The notes under the pieces: generated by a model | The model's database searches: none | Seen by the model: the letters and a program-made list of their open reading frames with translations, nothing else | Told to the model about the DNA's origin: nothing | Origin: Luidia sarsii | Taxonomy: Eukaryota > Echinodermata > Asteroidea > Paxillosida > Luidiidae | Assembly (NCBI GenBank): GCA_949987565.1 | Contig: OX465111.1 | Coordinates: 19,576,055-19,640,054, forward strand | Direction: 5' to 3' | DNA length: 64,000 nt | Shown: positions 44,265 through 55,382 of the stretch, piece after piece | How the letters are laid out: every line of letters starts with the position of its first letter | How positions within the stretch are numbered: position 1 is the first letter of the stretch | Translations under genes and position numbers: made by a program

Positions 44265-45620
44265 GAAGGCAACAGCTAAAACATTTTAAGATAGGTTGGC
44301 AGCTATGCCTTAGAGGACCAAGCGAATATATTTATTTATTCAGGAAATAATTGGTCGTCTTCAAAGATTCTAGGGAGAATTCCTTAACGTAAGATGACAG
44401 AGCGGATATACAAAACTCATTTATTGGGGAAATACATGTAACTGGTCACCTTAAAAGATTCCAGGAACAATCTCTGACCTCAGATGACCAAGCGAATATT
44501 ATTAATATCTATTGAGGAAATAATTGGTTGCCTTCAAAGTTTTCAGGGAAAATTCCTTGGCATTAGATGACCGAGTGAATATACCAAACTCATTTATTCA
44601 GGAAATAACTTGTCTTCAAAGATTTCAGGGAAAATTCCTCAGGTTAGATGACCGAGTGAATATACCAAACTCATTCATTCAGGAAATAACTTGTCGTCTT
44701 CAAAGATTTCAGGGAAAATTCCTTGGCATAAGATGACCGAGCAAATATACCAAACTCATTTATTCAGGAAATAACTTGTCGTCTTCAAAGATTCCAGAGA
44801 AAATTCCTGACGTTATATAGATGACCAAGTGAATATACCAAACTCATTTATTCAGGAAATAACTTGTTGTCTTCAAAGATTTCAGGGAAAATTCCTTGGC
44901 GTAAGATAACCGAGTGAATATACCAAACTCATTTATTCCGGAAATAACTTGTCGTCTTCAAAGATTTCAGGGAAAATTCCTGATGTTAGATGACCGAGTG
45001 AATATACCAAACTCATTTATTCAGGAAATAACTTGTCATCTTCAAAGAAAATTTCAGGGAAAATTCCTTGGCGTAAGATGACCGAGTGAATATACGAAAC
45101 TCATTTATTCAGGAAATAATTTGTCGTCTTCAAAGATTACAGGGAAAATTCCTGACGTTAGATGACCGAGCGAGTATACCAAACTCATTTATTCAGGAAA
45201 TAACTTGTCATCTTCAAAGATTTCAGGGAAAATTCCTTGGCGTAAGATGACCGTGCGAATATACCAAACTCATTTATTCAGGAAATAACTTGTCGTCTTG
45301 AAAGATTACAGGGAAAATTCCTTAGGTCAGATGACCAAGTGAATATACCAAACTCATTTATACAGGAAATAACTTGTCGTCTTCAAAGATTCCAGAGAAA
45401 ATTCCTGATGTTATATAGATGACCGAGTGAATATACCAAACTCATTTATTCAGGAAATAACTTGTCATCTTCAAAGATTTCAGGGAAAATTCCTGACGTT
45501 AGATGACCGAGCGAATATACCAAACTCATTTATTCAGGAAATAACTTGTCATCTTCAAAGAAAATTGAAAGATGACAGAGTGAATATACCAAACTTATTC
45601 ATTGAAGAAATGACCGGTCA
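44265..45620. repeat. 85-bp satellite downstream of AK8
   Basis: About 15 units of GATGACCGAGTGAATATACC, AAACTCATTTATTCAGGAAA, TAACTTGTCGTCTTCAAAGA, TTTCAGGGAAAATTCCTGAC. The left-hand units are the most diverged. Most units read AATAAA on the minus strand, in the direction of AK8 transcription. Confidence 0.9.
45529..45534 (-). terminator. Nearest AK8 poly(A) signal, AATAAA
   Basis: First minus-strand AATAAA after the AK8 stop, about 155 bp downstream, inside the first complete satellite unit met by the polymerase. Use as the real signal is inference. Confidence 0.45.
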
Positions 45621-45687
45621 CTGAAAAAAAAAACTCCCCGGGGGAATTTGAAACCGTTTACACGACCAACGCGCGGTCAGGCTGTTA

Positions 45688-48600
45688 TCACTCCAGGTCG
45701 GCGTGTCTGCGGGGCAGGGGGTTGACCAGCCCACTCTCCAGACACTCCAGGACGGTGTGCGGGTCCTGGTCGGCGTTGACGTGCTGCCCGTCCGGGTAGA
45801 AGTCGGCGATCTCCTCGGCGTGGGCGTAGTACTGGGCCAGGCGGGAGCGCACGGTGCCCTCGGCGTCGGTCGGGTGCTGGATGGAGCGGTCCCGCACCCC
45901 GGAGGTGCGGGGCGGGTTGTAGAGGGCGTGGTGGCGCTGGCCCGTCACCATGTCCAGGGAGCGTAGGGTCAGGCGCTCGTAGACAGAGTCGTTGGGCACG
46001 TCCAGGAAGAAGACCCTGTCCACGTAATGGAACAGAGGGATTGGCAGGTGAGGATTTATGCCGCCATGTACTAACCTAACCCCCTACCAATTTTTTGTAG
46101 GATGTAACCTGAATCCTGCCAAATTATGCTATCCTACCTTGTTCAAAGCTCCATGTGACCTGAATCCTGCCAAATCCTGCAGTACTGGCTACTGTGGACC
46201 ATTGCCTGAATCCTGCCAAATCCTGCACTGAGCTTATGGAGTTTTAGTCCACATTCTAAACAAAGACTTTTTTCAGCTTAGAACAATGGGCCTTTCAAAC
46301 GGATAATCTCTTGACAAAAGCCACAACGACGTCCGAATTGTTACCAGCATCCTGCATTTTCCTACTGACAAAATTGCCTTATGCCCTCAATCCTGCACAT
46401 TCCTACAGTGTGTCAACTCTCATGTGCCCTCAATCCTGCAAAATCCTTCTGCAGCACTTTGATAGTAGTAGCCTGTATCCTGCAGAATCCTGCAATGTGT
46501 CAACTCTCATGTGCCCTGGATCCTGCACAATCCTGCAATGTGTCAACTCTCATGTGCCCTGAATCCTGCAGAATCCTGCAGAAGGCAAATAGGATTCTGC
46601 AGGATTTGGGAAGGCATCTCTTTTACAAACTGGCAAATCCGTCAATGAGAATCTATACGGCTATGTACTAGCCCAACATCATTATTAAGTTCATTGGCAT
46701 TTTTTTAGAAACTGGCAAATCATTTTCCTGAAGACGTACACTGAGTTACTTTTCAGAACCACACTTGCTCACAAAAGAGAAATTATACATGGTGTCACAG
46801 TAAACCTACTCCTTCTGCTATCCTCACCATGGAAACCTTCAAAATCTCATTTTGCAAATCCGTCTGTGAGGATTGATACGACCAAGTACTAACCTAACAT
46901 CATTATTCTTAAAATTAAGTGGGCCTGACGTTTCGATCCTAGCAGGACCTTTCTCAAAGGCAGGCCCACTAAATTTTAAGATTTCCATTTCGGTAATTTT
47001 AGTCAGTAAGCAGTTTGCAACATTTTTGTATATCATCCTAACATCATTATTATTTAAGGTGATATACAAAAATGTTGCAAACTGCTTACTGACTAAAATT
47101 ACCAAAATGTAAATCTAAAATTTAGTGGGCCTGACGTTTCGATCCTAGCAGGACCTTTCTCAAAGGCAGAGTGACAAGGACAAAACAGATACATGTACAC
47201 GAAGGAAGAGGGGAGAGAGTGAATAGGACACATTATTATTTTCTACAAACTGGCAAATGCGGCCTTCCTGAGTCCCTCTCTATCTCCTTCTTTCTCTAGT
47301 CCTTGGGCAATGGCCAGTCAGTCTGGCCTGTCTGGGTGTCTCTGTCTGACTGACCTGTTTGGCTCGTGGCCCATCTTGGACAGGGTCTCAGCCTGCTCTC
47401 TGGTCCGTGGGTACCCCCTCAGCACCCAGCCCCGGCTGGCACAGTCCAGCTGAGACAGCCTCTCGTCCAGAATCTTGATCATCAGGTTGTCCGGCACTGC
47501 GGCGGCCAAGACAAGAGAAGAGACGGGAAATCAGACACCTCATCACAGAGTCAAATCTCATTTTAGGAAGAAAGGCTGTTTTTTATTTTGTTTTTGAAGG
47601 AGATTTGTGATGGTCCAATGGGCAAAGTTGCATATTCAATAGACAGGTACAGTATGCATATTAAATGAGCAAAGTTGCATATTCAATAGACAGGTACAGT
47701 ATGCATATTAAATGAGCAAAGTTGCATATTTAATAGACAGGTACAGTATGCATATTAAATGAGCAAAGTTGCATATTCAATAGGGTACAGTATGCATATT
47801 TAATGAGAAAAGTGTGTATTCAATGGGGAGGATGCACATTCAATGAGAGATGCATATTCAATGGCGTAGATGCATGCTCAATGGGAAAGATGCATATTGA
47901 ATCAGAAAGATGCATATTCAACAGTTCAATGGGAAAGATGCATATTCAACAGTCCAATGGGAAAGATGCATATTCAACAGTCCAATGGGAAATATACATA
48001 TTGTACAAGCCTCGCGCTTAAGGATTTTTTTTACTAGCCCACCGGGCTAGTAAATTGAGTTTTTTGCTAGCCCGCAGCAAGTTTTACTAGCCCTGTAAAA
48101 TTAATATTGAATTTAAAACAAGGTTATTAGGTCAAGTAAAACAAATTATTAGTTTCTACTTTCTCATCCCCGCCCGCATCATTTTTTGCCGCCACACACT
48201 GTCTACTTTTTACTAGTCCGCTGGGCTAGCAAAGTGGGCCATTTTACTGGCCCGCTGCTGTTTTTACTAGACAATGACCGCCGGGCTAGTGCTAAGGTCG
48301 AGCCCTGCACTGCATATTCAATGGGCAGATAAGCAAATATAAAGGAAACTGTGCATATCCAATAACAAAGCATATTGGATGGGGGAAGACGATGCATTTG
48401 AAGACTTTCTGTCTGGCGTTTAGCTGGTTTCCTGATGCACTAACGGCACTATCCACTCACCTAGCATGTTTCTGTCCACGTAGGGCTTGATGGCCTCACC
48501 AATCTTAGACTCGTTTGTAATGGCCTCATTAACGAGCTGGCCAGCGGACACTTTGGCAAGAAACAAAGATGTAAACAAAAAAAAGTTGCTGATTTGATGC

Positions 48601-51600
48601 AGTTTCACATGCCGGCTTCACCCTGTGGAACCAACATCCTCGAAACATCTGTTCACTCAATGACCACTGATTTCAAATCTACTCTCAAAACACACTTTTA
48701 ATCTCTCTTATCATAAGGGTTGATTTTTTGTTTCATTAAGGGTCTTTATGTTATACACCATGAGTATCTATTTTGACGGTTACCGGCACAATAGAACTGC
48801 TCAATATTAATATCAATAGAAATGAAGGGGTTGTTCATCGTGGTGGTACAGGTAAGGAGAAGGGTGATCAAAGTCACGCGATGTCTCGTTGCTGGTAGCA
48901 ACATTATTATCATTGTTATTATTTCATGCAGTCTCAATTGGACGCCCAAATCTTCAACTTTAGAGGGCCTGGCATTTTTTATCCCGAAAGGACACATTCC
49001 TATTTCTCTGCCTTTGAGAAAGGTCTTGCAAGGATCAAAATGTCTTACCCCTTTTTAAAAGAGATTCTTATTTTTCTTCATTTGTGCACAAAAAATATGG
49101 TTTATTTCAGCTCATCACAACGGAGTTCAAGTTAAGAGTCTGTCAGGGGATTTAAGACTAAAAAATCTCATGACCTCAAAGTGATTTTCAGGGATTTACA
49201 TATTTGTCTTCATTCGTCAGATAGAGATATGGAATCATTTCAGTGCACCGCTACTAAATCTCGTTTAGATACTTCACTGAGCTAATCCCCTCACCAGGAT
49301 CTCTCTCTACGCTACATAAGCCCCACTCCCAGTTGGAATCCAGCAGTCTCCTGATGAAGACGAGCAGAGTACACTGTTCGAAACGTCGAGTTCATCCAGT
49401 TCTTTTCAGAACCACACTTACTCACAAAAGAGGATTTACATGTACATGGTGTCTCCGCAAACCTAATTATCCTAGATAATCTTAAAATGTAGTGGGCCTG
49501 ACGTTTCGATCCTAGCAGGACCTTTCTCAAAGGCAGAGTGGACAAAACAGATACATGTACACGAAGGAAGGGGGGAGAGTGAATAGGACACGGATGAGAA
49601 ACAGAGGACAAAGAGTGAAGCTGGTAGGGAGAGATCAAAGGGAAGGGCAAGGAGTAGGGTAGGGATTAGTGAGAGGAGGGGGAAAGATCAAAGAGAAGGG
49701 CAAGGAGTAGGGTAGGGATTAGTGAGAAGAGGGGGAAAGATCAAAGAGAGAAGTGTGAAGGACTGAACACAAAATCCTAGATAATATGTGATGACAATTT
49801 TGGTTTTTCAGACTCACCACTGACGATGTTGTATTTTCGGGCGATGAGAGCTGAGTGCACTGTCTTGCCACTGCCTGTGGGACCCAGCAGAATGATGCGA
49901 GGTGTGTGAGGAGCTAGAGACCGGAAGTGACTGCTCAGGAAGGTCATCACTGCAGGAGAAACCATACGATTATCACTGTCAAGCACCACGTAGAACAGGA
50001 AATACTCAAAACAAAGATTGTCTTATTTACGTTTTAAATCTTGTTCATATCTTGAATTGAAAAATTGGCCAAGAAAACTTTGACTGGACCGGTGTCCTGC
50101 CAAAAAGTGTCCCTGCCAAATACTGTCCGCTCATTAGCATACTGATCGCTGATTGGTTAGCGTTAGGACTAGGATTAGGGTCGTTAGGGTTAGGGTTTGG
50201 ATTAGAATTAGGATTGGGATTAGGATTAGGGTTAGGATTAGGGTTGTTTGGGTTAGGGTTAATAGCGTTACGGTTACAGTTAGGGTCCAACGGTACCAAA
50301 GTGCCCAACGTTGCGTGTGTTAGGCCAGCAACCATACACAATGTGTGTGTAGTGCGCAACCATACCCCAACCACGGTGGTTGAATGTCATACGTATTGGA
50401 CCAATCAGCGATCAGTATGCTAATGAGTGGACACTATTTGGCAGGGGACACTATTTGGCATGACACCGGGACTTGAACCCGAGACCTCTGGACTAACGTG
50501 CTGGTGCTTCATCTGAGCTGAGATGAGAAAATCTTTCCACACAAGACCTTCCACCATGCTATTTAACTTACTGGCTCTTTTCAAAGCCGTAGTTCGAGAG
50601 ATGACTCACACGGCGTCAACGGGAACTGTCCACCGTGTTTCCTCCAAGCAAACATCCTCATGTAACTGAGTTAACAGCCCTTTGCACGCCCCAGCACTTT
50701 CATCAGGCAAATATATACCGTTGATAGTTGGGTCCAAGCAATCTCCTGATGGCGGACAGAGTACACACTGCCCGAGACGAAAGAGTTACCGGCTCTTTTC
50801 AGAGCCACACTCCTTCTTGAGAGAGATCAGCTACATGGTGTCATCACGGCAAAACTTCCACTTGACTCTTGTCAGAGCCGTACTCCTTCTCGAAAGAGGC
50901 GACTCACATTGCGTCACCGCACAGGTTCCCACGCCTCTCGGACTTGCTCACCTTGAGAGAAGACGTCTGCCTTGGGCTGGTCAGCATTGATGGCCTTGTA
51001 GCTCTTGGCGTAGCAGCTCTGCAGGCCGTGGGCGTACCGGTGGTGCACCAGCAGGCGGGCTACCGTAGCCTCCTCCCCGCAACCCTCCACCGGCTCCACC
51101 AGGCGACGTTCAACCTCGCTCCCGGACGGGTAGTCAAAGGTCGTATGGTACACATCTGTGAGATGATGGCAGGCAGACAATCAATTCTTGCACTATACAA
51201 CCAAATTGGCCTTAATATTCAGGAAGGGAATGACTTATCCTCACTTCATTAACACCTCTTTTCTTTCATCTTTCCTGTAGCAATCCCCTTTGATCTCCCA
51301 CCTTTCTCCCGTCCCTTTGATCCTCCCCGCCCTTTTGTTTGTTTTCCCTTTGATCTCCCCTCCCTTGGTGTGTACATCTGCATCCCACTCCCTTCCCTTT
51401 TGTCCTTCCTCTGTCATGTGTGTCAGGGCTTTCCCTCCCCTGACTGTCTGTGTACGTCCTAATTGTCATTTGGCCTTTGAGAAAGGTCCTGCTAGGATCG
51501 AAACGTCAGGTCCTCTAACTTTGGAGAATTCTAGAATTTGTTTTGATTTGAGAGATTGTACACCTTGTAGATCTGATCCATGAAAATCGGATTGATATGG

Positions 51601-54600
51601 CCATGTTGCTGCGGATAGAGGGAGATGAGGGTAAACCCTTCTGAATTACATTCCCCTTTTTTTTTTTTTATCAGGCATACGACAAAGCACTGACAGACTG
51701 AGCACTCAGTGCTTATCACGTCAAGCAGAGCAAACCCTCATAGAATTACATTCTTCTCTTACATTCTCCAGTTTTTTTTCCACCAGGCATCGGGCAAAGC
51801 ACTGAGCACTCATGCGAGCTGCCTTTTGCTTGGTCACATGGGTTCTTAATAATGGAAATTCGGTTCTTTGCTCTTTCTCACCTCCTGTTTCAGGGTCCAC
51901 TCTCTTGCCCATTTGTCTTTCAATCAGCACGGTGTCTTGCGCCTCCAGAACAACTGCAAGAAAACGAAGAAAGAAATTATAATGAGAAGAAGAACAGTCC
52001 CATGCAGACATTCAGACTAGAGATGGATGCTTGATCTATTCTGGATTTTTTTCAACAACCTCTTCATCAGCGGCCGATTTCAAGAAAAGTAAGTTTCGTG
52101 AAATCGGATTCAGGTTCATCCGATGGAGGTAGTTGCTGCTATGAAACCCTTATGCACTCTTCTTCAACTGATTTTGAAAAATGGCAAAGAAAACCTTGAC
52201 CAGATCAACGGTGGATTTCACAAAGCCTTACGATGCATCGTACCTCAACTTACGATGGATAAGCCATTGTAACTTGTGATAGGCCGTATCTGTGCATCAC
52301 TCAGTTACGATGGGTTTGGTGAAATCGACGGTAGGTTTTGAGCCGGAGAACTCTGGTTTCATATACAAGTGCTCTTAACTTCTGAGCTGGATAGCCCTTA
52401 GATATAGCGACCTTCCAAAACAGTCAACCAGTCTTCGCCAGCTAGTAAGTCCTATCATCACCTTGCGATTAATCGTAAGTTGCGATAAGTTTTGATGAAG
52501 GTGATATACAAAAATGTTGCAAACTGCTAACTGACTAAAATTACAAAAAAATTAACAAAATATAAATCTTAAAATTTAGTGGGCCTGACGTTTCGATCCT
52601 AGCAGGACCTTTCTCTGCCTTTGAGAAAGGTCCTGCTAGGATCGAAACGTCAGGCCCACTAAATTTTAAGTTTTGATGAAATCGACCGCAGATGCGGTCG
52701 CTCGCTTACCGAAGTGCTTGGGTCCGATGCCGACCTCCTGTAGGGCCAGCGCCTGCTCTCTGGTCTGGGGGAAGCCGTCCAGCACCCAGCCCTTGCGGAT
52801 GCAGTCAAACAGCTTGAGTCTGGCCGTCACCAGATCCACCCACAACTCTTTGGGGATGGCCTACGGGAATCCAAACAAAAACTCACCCATTGTAACATCT
52901 CACGGTGAAAACTCATTGTAAACACTCATTGTAAAAACTCATTGTAGAAACTCATTTGTAAAAACTCATTGTAAAAACTCATTGTACAAACTCATTGTAA
53001 AAACTCATTGTAAAAACTCATTGTAAAAACTCATTGTAGAAACTCATTGTAGAAACTCATTGTAAAGACTCATTGTAAAGACTCATTGTAAAAACTCATT
53101 GTAAAAACTCATTGTAAAAACTCATTGTAAAAACTCATTGTAAAGACTCATTGTAGAAACTCATTGTAAAAATTCATAGTAAAAACTCATTGTAGAAAGA
53201 TTGTAAACACTCATTGTAAAATCTCATTGTAAAAACTCACTGCAGAAACTCATTGCAGAAACTCATTGTAAAAACTCGTTGTAAAACTCAATGTAAATAC
53301 TCATTGTGTTTGATTTCTGGAGAGTTAGGGCTATGTATGTTATGGTTTGATACACAGGGGAAATTCCTGATGCATCTATGCCTTGGCCGAGTGGTTGCAA
53401 AGGGTTGTCCCAAACCAAATCAAAATGAAACTGAATTTGGTACTGAACCAGCCTGAGCTCAACAAGACCTGGTGTCATTACTTTCAAGTCAAAACTGGAG
53501 AGGGGGCGTCACACTCATCATCGGCTCGTCGCTATACGAACCTCGTTGTTCTTGAGGTGGGCCTTGGCCTTGGCGGCGAGGGATGAGACGTCGTCGGCCA
53601 GCAGAGTGTCGGGACTGATGTAGGCCGCCCGCAGCTTGGCGCACACCATCTTGGCTATCGTGGTCTTGCCGGAGGCCGGCGGACCGCTGATGACGATCGC
53701 GGGAACTGGTTTCGGGAATAAACGATTACATCAAGATTATATCAAGGTGTGACTTTTAATTGTCTGGAGCTTACACTTTTGATTTGTACACTGGAGTGAA
53801 TGGTTTTCCCTGTTTCTATTTGGACATCTTGAAATAAGGCCAATTTTTTTTTTAATTGTGCTTACTATTACTAATAGTATTACATGGCATCTAAAAAAAG
53901 GGGTACCGGTAGGTACATAGGACATTATTTTATTTCTTTGTTTGAACTTTTTTATGCCGAGTAATGTACTGGCTAAGTTTTATTTATTCAAGCTAACATA
54001 ACCATGATTTGCATGCATGCAGGGTTGCTATGAAATATGTCTTGCTAGGATAGAAACGTCAGGCCCTCCTAATTTTTGATATTTTAACCCTGACCTTCCT
54101 ATCCTCCACAATCCTCCGGGTTGTGTTGGAGGATTGTGGAGGATTGAGGCAAAGTATGAAAATTTCCAGTTGCAAGGATTGCGAAGGATTGAGGATGGTT
54201 GTTGAATTTACACCGGAGGACTGCGGAGGATTGCGGAGGATTGAGGAAGGTTGTAAAATTTATACTGGCGAGGATTGTGGAGGACTGTGAAGGATTGAGG
54301 AGGGTTCCAAGTAAGCAGTAAGATCTAGGATCAACAGGTCGGGCCCTCTCAATTTTTGAGATTTTATTTTGCAGTTTGCCCCATTTTTGTTACTGAATTC
54401 AAAATGCCAAGGACAGTCAAGTTCTCACCATCATTGTTTTCCTTCTTCAGTTGCTCCAAGAGATATTCCAAAGGATCCTGGGGCTTGGCAACGATCAGTC
54501 CCTCTATCAATCGCTAGAATAAAAATGATTGAGACAGAGACAATTAGCAAGTTCCCAATTGATTATAAAAAAATAAAATTAATTAATTCAAATTAACTTC

Positions 54601-55382
54601 ACTTTAATTAAATGAGCAAAATAAATAAAGCCTTCGTTATTAAACTTAAATTTTAAACTTATGTTAAAGGAAAATCAAACTGGAAAAAGTGGAAAGTAAT
54701 TACAGTATTTACACTTATTGAAAAAAAATTAAAACAAATGAAAAATGGCAAAGAAAACATGAGTTACTTAGAGTTAGACAGAACAGGGACAGTTATTGAG
54801 TTAATATAATTTACTAGGTGATATACAAAAATGTTGCAAACTGCTTACTGACTAAAATTACCAAAATGTAAATCTAAAATTTAGTGGGCCTGACGTTTCG
54901 ATCCTAGCAGGACCTTTCTCAAAGCCTTTGAGAAAGGTCCTGCTACTGCTAGGATCGAAACGTCAGGCCCACTAAATTTTAGATAATATATTATAATTTA
55001 TAATTAATTAAAACTAAAGTTTACCCTGAGACCTCTGGTTTTGCGTACGTGATTTTGGGCTAACCAAGTTTTTTTCTTTGCCATTTTTCATAATTTAATT
55101 AGGCCTAGGCCTAGTCCAAGGCTTTAATTTATTGAATATAATCAATAAGTATAACTGAATCAAGGCAATCCTATTCACATACATACACACTGCATCACTT
55201 AGTCAGTGAACAGTCAGTGTCATTTCGCCCTAAAAACTACGATTCTTTTATTTCAAAAACCTCGATTCAATATTCTGAAGACTGCGTACAAATCATACCT
55301 TGTAAAGCTCAAAGATTCCATGCTTTTCGGCATACGTGCCGAACTGTGGAGGAATTCGCAGCGGTTTCTTGGTTTGATCCAT
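45688..55382 (-). CDS. AK8: Adenylate kinase 8
   Basis: AK8 is a double-domain nucleoside monophosphate kinase (AMP + ATP to 2 ADP) linked to motile cilia in vertebrates. Minus-strand exons 5' to 3': 55382-55299, 54513-54429, 53705-53542, 52860-52710, 51953-51882, 51155-50952, 49949-49818, 48550-48461, 47496-47355, 46015-45688; all GT-AG, 1452 bp, 483 aa plus stop (human 479). The N-terminus is MDQTKKPLRIPPQFGTYAEK. Domain 1 has P-loop GPPASGKT (64-71), GWVLDGFPQTR (135-145) and DTVLIERQMGKRVDPETG (168 on). Domain 2 has P-loop GPTGSGKT (276-283), GWVLRGYPRTR (350-360), ERLTLR and DQDPHTVLECLESGLVNPLP near the C-terminus. Domain 2 has Arg where a typical kinase has the Asp of DGFP; human AK8 also lacks that Asp. 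The start codon is head-to-head with the TTF1-like gene. Confidence 0.97.
46085..46620. repeat. Irregular AATCCTGC repeat
   Basis: Many copies of AATCCTGCCAAATCCTGCA and ATCCTGCAGAATCCTGCA mixed with CAACTCTCATGTGCCCT units, in AK8 intron 9. No coding content. Confidence 0.75.
46908..47036. mobile_element. R1 element with 15-bp TSD
   Basis: CTTAAAATTAAGTGGGCCTG, core, shortened right arm CAGGCCCACTAAATTTTAAG, then the reversed leader to TATATCAT. The flanks are a perfect 15-bp duplication CCTAACATCATTATT (46893-46907, 47037-47051). Confidence 0.9.
47058..47235 (+). mobile_element. R1 element, long-body form
   Basis: GGTGATATACAAAAATGTTG leader, AAATTTAGTGGGCCTGACG core, then AGAGTGACAAGGACAAAACA body. 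It lies head-to-head with the copy ending at 47036, separated only by that copy's target duplication and 6 bp. Confidence 0.8.
47620..48000. repeat. 47-bp repeats merging into ATGCATATTCAAT repeats
   Basis: About four units of GAGCAAAGTTGCATATTCAA, TAGACAGGTACAGTATGCAT, ATTAAAT, followed by shorter units GGGAAAGATGCATATTCAAC. It lies in AK8 intron 8. Confidence 0.85.
48006..48306. mobile_element. TIR element with GGGCTAGTAAAA repeats, copy 2
   Basis: The reverse-orientation relative of 32950-33248: starts CAAGCCTCGCGCTTAAGG, ends with the mirror of CAGGGCTCGACCTTAGCAC, with CTTTCTCATCCCCGCCCGCA inside. No matching flank duplication seen. Confidence 0.7.
48960..49050 (+). repeat. Decayed R1 copy
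   Basis: TAGAGGGCCTGGCATTTTTT, CTGCCTTTGAGAAAGGTC and AAGGATCAAAATGTC preserve the arms of an R1 hairpin with many changes. Confidence 0.55.
49330..49770 (+). mobile_element. R6 half-copy followed by R1 long-body element
   Basis: R6 words (GGAATCCAGCAGTCTCCTGA, TCTTTTCAGAACCACACTTA) run to 49465. From 49480 an R1 copy reads CTTAAAATGTAGTGGGCCTG through AAAGGCAGAGTGGACAAAAC to a tandemly duplicated GGCAAGGAGTAGGGTAGGG stretch of about 50 bp. Confidence 0.65.
50093..50465. mobile_element. TIR element with telomere-like repeats, CCGG target duplication, inside a SINE
   Basis: The left end starts TGTCCTGCCAAAAAGTGTCC and the mirrored right end starts TGTCATGCCAAATAGTGTCC; TIRs continue for about 70 bp through CTCATTAGCATACTGATCGC. 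CCGG flanks both sides (50089-50092, 50466-50469). The host is a minus-oriented SINE-1: joining the flanks across one CCGG restores GACTGGACCGGGACTTGAAC. The interior (about 50160-50285) is a degenerate TTAGGG/TTAGGATTAGGG array. No coding content. Confidence 0.85.
50560..50860. repeat. R6 half-copies in AK8 intron 6
   Basis: Contains AGCAATCTCCTGATGGCGGA, CACACTGCCCGAGACGAAAG and GAGCCACACTCCTTCTTGAG plus a related stretch just before exon 6. Degenerate. Confidence 0.5.
51270..51530 (-). mobile_element. R1 element, long-body form (minus)
   Basis: Reversed body CATCTGCATCCCACTCCCTT and CCCCTGACTGTCTGTGTACG, followed by the core CTTTGAGAAAGGTCCTGC and GGATCGAAACGTCAGG. It lies just upstream of AK8 exon 6 (antisense). 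Confidence 0.7.
51610..51825. mobile_element. SINE family 2 fragments
   Basis: Two partial bodies: ATCAGGCATACGACAAAGCA with CAAACCCTCATAGAATTACA, and CATCGGGCAAAGCACTGAGC. They end near AK8 exon 5. Confidence 0.6.
52207..52499. mobile_element. R4 palindrome with SINE-1 debris
   Basis: GTGGATTTCACAAAGCCTTA with CGATGCATCGTA, mirrored GGGTTTGGTGAAATCGACGG, then a decayed minus-oriented SINE-1 (GTGCTCTTAACTTCTGAGCT, GGATAGCCCTTAGAT), then more R4-like sequence that is itself split by the R1 copy at 52500. Confidence 0.5.
52500..52667 (+). mobile_element. R1 hairpin element with 10-13 bp TSD
   Basis: Forward reference copy: leader GGTGATATACAAAAATGTTG to TTAAAATTTAGTGGG, then palindromic arms TGACGTTTCGATCCTAGCAG and CTGCTAGGATCGAAACGTCA with almost no loop, ending CCCACTAAATTTT. 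AAGTTTTGATGAA flanks it at 52487-52499 and 52668-52680; the AAG may belong to the element. Confidence 0.85.
52895..53310. repeat. 14-bp minisatellite in AK8 intron 3
   Basis: About thirty units of ACTCATTGTAAAAA with G/C variants at two positions, starting about 35 bp upstream of the exon 4 acceptor as read on the AK8 strand. Confidence 0.92.
54085..54325. repeat. GGAGGATTG minisatellite, second locus
   Basis: Short version of the array at 17925-18755, with the same opening context: CCTGACCTTC..ATCCTC then GGTTGTGTTGGAGGATTG stands before both arrays, so an ancestral unit was copied with its flank. Confidence 0.85.
54817..54980 (+). mobile_element. R1 hairpin element
   Basis: Leader GGTGATATACAAAAATGTTG, arms and mirror around an AAAG/CTTT loop, ending CCCACTAAATTTT like the 52500 copy. 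It has a CTGCTACTGCTAGG slip in the right arm. The flanks are AT-rich and I cannot define a TSD. Confidence 0.8.

Noticed and set aside
50155..50285. Chromosome end or telomere fusion
   Set aside because: The TTAGGG-like run is short, degenerate and enclosed by TIRs within an AK8 intron.
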